DNA from: Verrucomicrobiales bacterium
GTDB taxonomy: Bacteria; Verrucomicrobiota; Verrucomicrobiia; Verrucomicrobiales; DEV007
Length of the DNA stretch: 10,999 bases
Direction: 5' to 3'
NCBI GenBank assembly: GCA_023253615.1
Contig: JALRFZ010000566.1
Coordinates: 1 to 10,999, forward strand
Position numbers and translations under genes: made by a program. This document shows positions 6,771 through 10,999 of this stretch, piece after piece. Positions within the stretch are counted from its first letter, which is position 1. Each line of letters starts with the position of its first letter. The notes beneath the pieces were generated by a model, which did not search any database, was not told where the DNA came from, and saw only the letters and a program-made list of their open reading frames with translations.

Positions 6771-6899
6771 GCAGCCCTTCCTGAGGGAATGCCCCGTGGA
6801 GAGCGGCCTTGCGCGCCCTCATCTGATGCCCGCGTCAATCGGGGGTGGCACCTCTACGACACCTTCACGCTGGACACGGATCGTGTGCCATGCTCCGAT

Positions 6900-6903
6900 G
6901 GAG
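6900..6903 (+). promoter_or_regulatory. Ribosome binding site that decides the 6909 start
   Basis: GGAG, 5 bases before ATG 6909, immediately before a signal peptide; it supports this start over the longer open frame. Confidence 0.5.
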
Positions 6904-6908
6904 TGAAA

Positions 6909-7394
6909 ATGTCCAAGCTCATCCCGTCCCTCTTGCTCCTCGCCGCGATCGCCTCGTTTTCATGGCAGCTCTCGGCAGAGGGGGCCGAGCGCATGACTGA
7001 GAGTGAATTGCGGGAGTTCATGGGACTCTACGTGTTCAAGACGCGGAATATCGTGATCTCGGGAGGGATCGCCAGCCATTCCAAAGGCGAGATCCGCCAG
7101 CGCTTTCGTTGGAAAGGCAGCGAGGGAAATGGCGTCGTGCGGGTCCCGGGCGGATCCTATCGACCGATCGCGCAAAAAGTCGTGCTCGGTTCACGGTCGG
7201 TGCGCTTTCGCAGCATCCTCCGCGGCAGTGGCATCGATCCGGACAGCGGAGAGTTTTACGAGATCGTGGGACTCACCTCGCTCACCCTGACGCGCAAGGG
7301 GCCCGGGAATTTCACCGCCGTCGGAAACAGCCGGATCGCCTACGGCTCCCTTGCCATCGTGATCCAACGCGTCCGCGGAAGACAGGTGCGATAG
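6909..7394 (+). CDS. Small exported protein of unknown function
   Basis: 161 residues. The start MSKLIPSLLLLAAIASFSW, with likely cleavage after LSA (residue 23), is a Sec signal peptide. The mature part opens with an acidic helix (MTESELREFMGLYVF, 29-43) and continues as a series of strands: RFRWKGSEGNGVVRVPGG, VRFRSILRGSGID and FYEIVGLTSLTLTRKGPG. The many basic and glycine residues suggest a small beta-barrel or lipocalin-like fold, but I recognise no family and no catalytic motif. There are no cysteines. It ends with a TAG at 7392-7394, 37 bases from the convergent HEXXH gene. It has its own leader and looks monocistronic. Location is periplasmic or outer-surface by inference. Confidence 0.78.
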   Translation: MSKLIPSLLLLAAIASFSWQLSAEGAERMTESELREFMGLYVFKTRNIVISGGIASHSKGEIRQRFRWKGSEGNGVVRVPGGSYRPIAQKVVLGSRSVRFRSILRGSGIDPDSGEFYEIVGLTSLTLTRKGPGNFTAVGNSRIAYGSLAIVIQRVRGRQVR

Positions 7395-7411
7395 CACCGG
7401 ATCTTTCGCGA

Positions 7412-7427
7412 TCCCGCGCGCGCGGGA
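7412..7427. terminator. GC palindrome between convergent genes, possible weak shared terminator
   Basis: TCCCGCGCGCGCGGGA is a perfect 16-base palindrome in the 37-base gap between two gene ends. It could fold on either transcript (6-base stem, 4-base loop), but no T-run follows directly on either strand. A role in transcription termination is therefore only suggested by location. Confidence 0.35.
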
Positions 7428-7431
7428 GACA

Positions 7432-8859
7432 TCACTCTTTCCCGAGGCCGGCACCGGTGGCCCGTTGGGTGGCGATCGTCCGCTTGACGTCCTCGGCGCC
7501 CCAATCAATCTCGACATCCCCGGCAAGGAGGTCGCTCCGCTCACGGAATTGAAAAGTGAAGCCGAGCGGCTTCCAGAGTTCATAAAGCTTCCGCTCGAGA
7601 TCGGCGTAGCTGCGGCCACGGAGGAGGTGGAGGGAACGCGCCTCGGGCTCGGGGACGCCGCTGAGGACGCATTCGAGATAACGCCGGAAATGGACTCCGT
7701 CGGGATGATCGCGATGGAGGAAATAGTCCATCAGGATGAGCGATTCGTTGTATTGCAGGAAACTCATGACATCGCGGTTCGCGGCGTAGCTGTTCCACTC
7801 GACGATATCGCGGTTCATCAGTTTCTCGAGGCGGGCGACGTTCATGCGGCGGTCCTTCACGATGCGGTCGCCGAGGAGACGTTTGTTCACGTGGTGGCGG
7901 ACGGACACATGCGTGTTTTCGAATTCGTAGTAGGCCGGTGCGAACTGGGTTGCGGCCATGTATTCGGCGAGCCCTTCGGAGACCCAGGCAGGCACGCCGA
8001 GGTACATCAAGGCGGAGGTCGACTGGTGTGTCACCTCATGAACGATGACGTCGTATTTCTGGACCTTTTCCGGCTTGTCGAACTCGAAGACGACGAGCTG
8101 CAGATCCGGCTCGAGGAGGGCGTCGGCGTTGATGTGGACGATCCCGGTACGCCCGTCCCAATAGCCGGCGCTGGTCCCCATCTCGGGATTCTCCTCTCCT
8201 CGTTCGATGACGATCTTCCGCCGCTGCGCCGGATCCCGCCCCCAGTTCACCGGCAGGGGCAAAGGCAGGGCGCTCAGCGCTCCATCGACCGCTTCACAGA
8301 TCAGGGTGATCGATTCGAGGGCCTCCTGGCGGATGCCGACCCGGTTGGTGATGTCGAAATGCACACTTCGCCATTCGCTTGTTTCGCCGACACGCGTCAA
8401 AGGCACCTTGTCTGAACTCACCCGCCATTGATCGGGCCAGCGATGCGTTTTCAAGGGAACGGGAAAGCCGGCGACACCGTCTTTTCCCTCGGTCTCGATC
8501 CAGTGCCGGATCCGCCCACGGTCGGAGTCCGAGAGCAGGTCGAGCGGCACCTCGCCGACTCCTTGCGAGGAAGGGACGCGGAATTGCGCGCGCTTCATGT
8601 CCGCCGAGAGGAGAACGGCGTCCATTCGGCTGCCATCGGAGAAGGTCCAGCTGCGGCTCTCTGCTTCCACCTCCTTCGCGACCAACTCCTCCCTCTTCTG
8701 GAAGAGGAAAGCGACATCGCGATTCCAATCCCGCCCCGCCCCCACCTTGGCCAGGATCGGCTCCACATGGGGACGCACCGTCGTGAGGATGGTCTGCCGA
8801 TAATGGTAGGAGGAGTAGCCGAGGGTCGCCAGAGCGAGCAAACACGCGAATCGTTTCAT
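7432..8859 (-). CDS. Membrane-anchored SHD1 domain protein with gluzincin-type HEXXH peptidase-like domain
   Basis: 475 residues from ATG 8859; an in-frame TTG at 8874 would add five. An N-terminal hydrophobic segment (about 4-16) without a clear cleavage site suggests a signal anchor. Residues about 68-121 (SRSWTFSDGSRMDAVLLS... VPLDLLSDSDRGRI) form an SHD1 (Sla1 homology) domain, common in secreted Planctomycetes-Verrucomicrobia proteins. The second half carries the zinc motif HEVTH (H274, E275, H278) and, 17 residues on, WVSEGLAEY (E295), the third ligand pattern of gluzincins in the peptidase MA/DUF1570 group. The catalytic set is complete, so a periplasmic zinc peptidase is plausible; the substrate is unknown. 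A long C-terminal helical part follows (about 335-430). The gene is divergent from alaS and convergent with the 6909 gene. Confidence 0.9.
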   Translation of the reverse strand: MKRFACLLALATLGYSSYHYRQTILTTVRPHVEPILAKVGAGRDWNRDVAFLFQKREELVAKEVEAESRSWTFSDGSRMDAVLLSADMKRAQFRVPSSQGVGEVPLDLLSDSDRGRIRHWIETEGKDGVAGFPVPLKTHRWPDQWRVSSDKVPLTRVGETSEWRSVHFDITNRVGIRQEALESITLICEAVDGALSALPLPLPVNWGRDPAQRRKIVIERGEENPEMGTSAGYWDGRTGIVHINADALLEPDLQLVVFEFDKPEKVQKYDVIVHEVTHQSTSALMYLGVPAWVSEGLAEYMAATQFAPAYYEFENTHVSVRHHVNKRLLGDRIVKDRRMNVARLEKLMNRDIVEWNSYAANRDVMSFLQYNESLILMDYFLHRDHPDGVHFRRYLECVLSGVPEPEARSLHLLRGRSYADLERKLYELWKPLGFTFQFRERSDLLAGDVEIDWGAEDVKRTIATQRATGAGLGKE

Positions 8860-8900
8860 GAAGGAGGGCTTCAAATATCCCCGGAATGGTAATTATGACA

Positions 8901-8906
8901 ATTATA
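8901..8906 (-). promoter_or_regulatory. Probable -10 box of the HEXXH gene
   Basis: The minus strand reads TATAAT here, a perfect -10 hexamer within an AT-rich island (8886-8932) that stands out in this GC-rich window. It lies about 42 bases upstream of ATG 8859. The matching -35 is poor (TCGAAC at 17-base spacing). The same island may also hold the start of alaS transcription, but no convincing plus-strand pair is seen. Confidence 0.4.
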
Positions 8907-9052
8907 AATCGATCTCTTTTAAGGTTCGATTTGGCACCATGATTCAAGGGAAGTGGCATGCCCGTCGAGGCCCCGGGAGCGGAATCCCATCAGGAAAAAC
9001 TCCTCCTCCCTGGGGCGGGACCGGCGTTTCCAGGCACGCCCTTGCGACTTGC

Positions 9053-9070
9053 GCCCGGGCCGCTCCGGGC
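9053..9070 (+). repeat. Small hairpin in the alaS leader
   Basis: GCCCGG (9053-9058) and CCGGGC (9065-9070) form a 6-base stem with loop GCCGCT, 15 bases before the alaS start. No Shine-Dalgarno site is present between it and the ATG. It may influence alaS translation, but at this GC content such hairpins also arise by chance. Confidence 0.3.
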
Positions 9071-9085
9071 TAACGTCCCCGCTCC

Positions 9086-10999
9086 ATGACCTCCCGCGAC
9101 ATCCGGCAATCCTTCCTCGATTTCTTCGCCGAAAAGAAACACGCCATCGTGCCCTCGGCCTCGCTGATGCCGACGTCGCCGAACCTGCTCTTCACGAACG
9201 CGGGGATGAACCAGTTCATTCCGTATTTCCTCGGCACCGAAGCCGCCCCCTACGATCCGCCGCGCGCCGCCGACACGCAGAAGTGCATCCGCGCCGGGGG
9301 CAAACACAACGACCTCGACGATGTCGGCTACGACACCTACCACCACACGCTCTTCGAGATGCTGGGGAACTGGTCCTTCGGCGACTACTTCAAGCAGGAC
9401 GCGATCCACTGGGCCTGGGAACTGCTCACGGAGCGCTGGAAACTCCCCGCGAACCGCCTCTACGCGACCGTCTATGCTCCCTCCGAAGGCGATCCGGCCG
9501 AATTCGATCAGGAAGCCTACGACCTCTGGGCCTCGATTTTCACCAAGGCCGGACTCGATCCCGCGATCCACATCGTCAACGGCAACCGCAAGGACAACTT
9601 CTGGATGATGGGCGAGACCGGCCCCTGTGGTCCGTGTTCGGAAATCCACATCGATCTGACGCCTCACGGAGACACCAAAGGCAGCCTCGTCAACATGGGT
9701 GACGCCCGCTGCATCGAGATCTGGAACCTCGTCTTCATCCAGTTCAACGCGAACGAGGACGGCACCTTCCGTCCCCTCCCCGCCTGCCACGTCGATACCG
9801 GGATGGGCTTCGAGCGTGCCTGCGCCGTGATCCAGGGAACGAAAGGACTCACCGATTTCTCGCGGCTCGCCTCGAACTACGACACCGACGTCTTCACCCC
9901 GATCTTCGCGAAGATCTCCGAGCTCACCGGCAAGACCTACACCTCCACCGTGCCCGAGGGCGGCCAGCGCCACAGCCTCACCGAACAGGAGCAGATCGAC
10001 GTCGCCTTCCGCGTCATCGGAGATCACATCCGCACCGTCAGCTTCGCCATCGCCGACGGGATCGAGCCCGGCAACGGCGGGAGGAACTACGTCATCCGCA
10101 ACATCCTCCGCCGCGCCGTGCGTTTCGGGCGGGTCCTTGGATTCGATGCGGAGAATCCCTTCCTCCACCAGCTCGTGCCCGTCCTCGTGGCGGAATTCGG
10201 CGGCGTCTTCCCCGAACTCGCGACGAGACAGGAAAAGATCACCGCCGTCCTCAAGGCCGAGGAAGAGCAGTTCAACCGCACCCTCGACCGGGGACTCAAA
10301 CTGTTCGACGAAGCCGCCGCCAAGGTAGCCCCCGGCAGCCTTTTCCCCGCCGCCACCGTCGTGAAACTTTGGGAGACCTTCGGCTTCCCCACCGACCTCA
10401 CCCAGCTCCTCCTCGATGAGCGCCAGCTCGCTACCGATCCCACCGAGGTAGAGCACCTCGTCGATGCCCACAAGAGCACCGGAGCCGAAGGCCGGACCAC
10501 CGCAGTGGTCGAGGCCGTGACGATCGAGACCGACGTGAAAACCGCCTTCGTCGGCTACGAGCAGGACGAGACCGAGGCCAATGTCATCGAGTGGATCGAA
10601 AACGGCTCCGGCACCTTCGCCATCGTCGATCGCAGCCCTTTCTACATCGAGAAGGGCGGCCAGCTCGGCGACACCGGCACCCTCGTCGCGAACGGGGAAA
10701 CCATCCCCGTGCTCGCCGCCCTCGGCGTGGGCGAGGCGACCGTGCTGCAGCTCGGCAAGCTCCCTGACAAAGCCACCAACACCGCCACCCTCCGGGTCGA
10801 GACCTCGCGCCGCCGTGCCATCGAGGCCCACCACACCGCGACGCACCTTTTCCACTGGGCGCTGCACCAGGTCGTCAGCCCGGACGCCACCCAGCAGGGC
10901 TCGCTCGTGGCGCCAGACCGCCTCCGCTTCGACTTCAACTCCGCCGCCGTCACTCCGGAACAACTCGCCAAGATCGAGGCCGAGGTGAACCAATGCATC
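9086..10999 (+). CDS. alaS: Alanyl-tRNA synthetase, C-terminus cut by window edge
   Basis: 638 of roughly 880 residues are visible. The enzyme charges tRNA-Ala with alanine in the cytosol. The start is ATG 9086 (MTSRDIRQSFLDFF), matching the usual AlaS N-terminus. Class II catalytic features follow: FTNAGMNQF, then RAGGKHNDLDDVG and HHTLFEMLGNWSFGDYFK (motif 2 region), WMMGETGPCGPCSEI, EIWNLVFIQFN and HVDTGMGFER (motif 3). The tRNA-recognition helices with GNGGRNYVIRNILRRAVRFG come next. The editing domain begins near residue 470 and contains its zinc-binding HxxxH (H583-H587 in HHTATHLFHW). The remaining editing cysteine, the oligomerisation region and the C-Ala domain would lie beyond the edge; the visible end is EVNQCI. 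No Shine-Dalgarno site is seen. The sequence is in frame and intact. Confidence 0.98.
   Translation, partial: MTSRDIRQSFLDFFAEKKHAIVPSASLMPTSPNLLFTNAGMNQFIPYFLGTEAAPYDPPRAADTQKCIRAGGKHNDLDDVGYDTYHHTLFEMLGNWSFGDYFKQDAIHWAWELLTERWKLPANRLYATVYAPSEGDPAEFDQEAYDLWASIFTKAGLDPAIHIVNGNRKDNFWMMGETGPCGPCSEIHIDLTPHGDTKGSLVNMGDARCIEIWNLVFIQFNANEDGTFRPLPACHVDTGMGFERACAVIQGTKGLTDFSRLASNYDTDVFTPIFAKISELTGKTYTSTVPEGGQRHSLTEQEQIDVAFRVIGDHIRTVSFAIADGIEPGNGGRNYVIRNILRRAVRFGRVLGFDAENPFLHQLVPVLVAEFGGVFPELATRQEKITAVLKAEEEQFNRTLDRGLKLFDEAAAKVAPGSLFPAATVVKLWETFGFPTDLTQLLLDERQLATDPTEVEHLVDAHKSTGAEGRTTAVVEAVTIETDVKTAFVGYEQDETEANVIEWIENGSGTFAIVDRSPFYIEKGGQLGDTGTLVANGETIPVLAALGVGEATVLQLGKLPDKATNTATLRVETSRRRAIEAHHTATHLFHWALHQVVSPDATQQGSLVAPDRLRFDFNSAAVTPEQLAKIEAEVNQCI

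Larger units (their letters stand above)
6564..6908. other. 345-base region upstream of the 6909 gene: AT-rich leader without a convincing gene
   Basis: The first third (about 6590-6720) is clearly more AT-rich than the rest of the window. It contains the tandem repeat AGCATATG/AGCATATT (6597-6603 and 6605-6611), a TATAAA at 6626-6631 (also TATAAT on the minus strand) and T-runs near 6702-6710. The TTGCA word occurs three times (6659, 6680, 6709). The rest holds the inverted repeat at 6734-6770. The frame of the downstream gene is open back to 6666, but its residues there (Cys, Arg, Pro, Gly-rich) look non-coding and precede a good signal peptide. Confidence 0.55.

Noticed and set aside
6734..6775. 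SRP-RNA-like words (CCCGGAAGCAG) in the leader
   Set aside because: The order and spacing of the conserved SRP loop bases (GGAAGGAAGCAGCC) are not met and the surrounding pairing differs.
6666..6908. Upstream in-frame extension of the 6909 gene
   Set aside because: The residues look non-coding, and a Shine-Dalgarno site plus signal peptide mark the start at 6909.
8931..8950. Sigma-54-like site (TTGGCAC) or -35 (TTGGCA) for alaS
   Set aside because: The -12 GC element is missing for sigma-54, and TGGCAT is a weak -10 at 17-base spacing.
8990..10993. 667-codon open frame on the minus strand
   Set aside because: It lies fully antisense to alaS, a certain gene. Its Gly/Glu/Asp/Val-rich composition is the mirror image of GC-biased codons.
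1..10999. CRISPR arrays, tRNA or rRNA genes, insertion sequences
   Set aside because: No regularly spaced direct repeats, cloverleaf-like T-loop motifs, rRNA signatures or transposase domains were seen on either strand.

Overview
The window looks like the chromosome of a GC-rich bacterium of the Planctomycetes-Verrucomicrobia group, most likely a verrucomicrobium. Three things point there: a large secreted protein built from the PSCyt/PSD ('planctomycete cytochrome') domains, an SHD1 domain next to a membrane-anchored HEXXH protein, and weak or absent Shine-Dalgarno sites before several genes. This placement rests on family knowledge and not on a database search.

Layout, left to right. (1) Positions 1-2061, minus strand: a secreted PSCyt1-DUF1587-DUF1595-DUF1592-DUF1588 protein, cut at its C-terminus by the window edge. 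(2) 2226-3685, plus strand: a tightly coupled two-gene module made of an ABC/OLD-type AAA ATPase and a small protein whose acidic residues fit a minimal TOPRIM-like fold. It is less GC-rich by eye than its surroundings and is preceded by a strong hairpin. It is the best candidate here for an under-described (possibly defence-related) system. (3) 3693-4994, minus strand: an MFS transporter, convergent with the module and only 7 bases from it. (4) 5069-5644, minus strand: a small exported beta-rich protein upstream of the transporter. (5) 5645-6128: a gap without a convincing gene, carrying nested inverted repeats that may be a dispersed intergenic element. (6) 6129-6563, plus strand: a small multi-helix membrane protein interrupted by an in-frame TAG, with a convincing C-terminal continuation in the same frame. 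(7) 6564-6908: an AT-rich leader with repeats. (8) 6909-7394, plus strand: a small exported protein of unknown function. (9) 7432-8859, minus strand: a membrane-anchored SHD1 plus gluzincin-type (HEVTH...E) protein. (10) 9086 to the right edge, plus strand: alaS, alanyl-tRNA synthetase, cut off in the editing domain.

The genes do not form one pathway. Only two groupings look functional: the ATPase/TOPRIM-like pair (one cistron, translationally coupled) and possibly the exported protein with the MFS transporter (same strand, 74-base gap). The rest are monocistronic-looking housekeeping or lineage-typical envelope genes. No tRNA, rRNA, CRISPR array, insertion sequence or integrase was seen.
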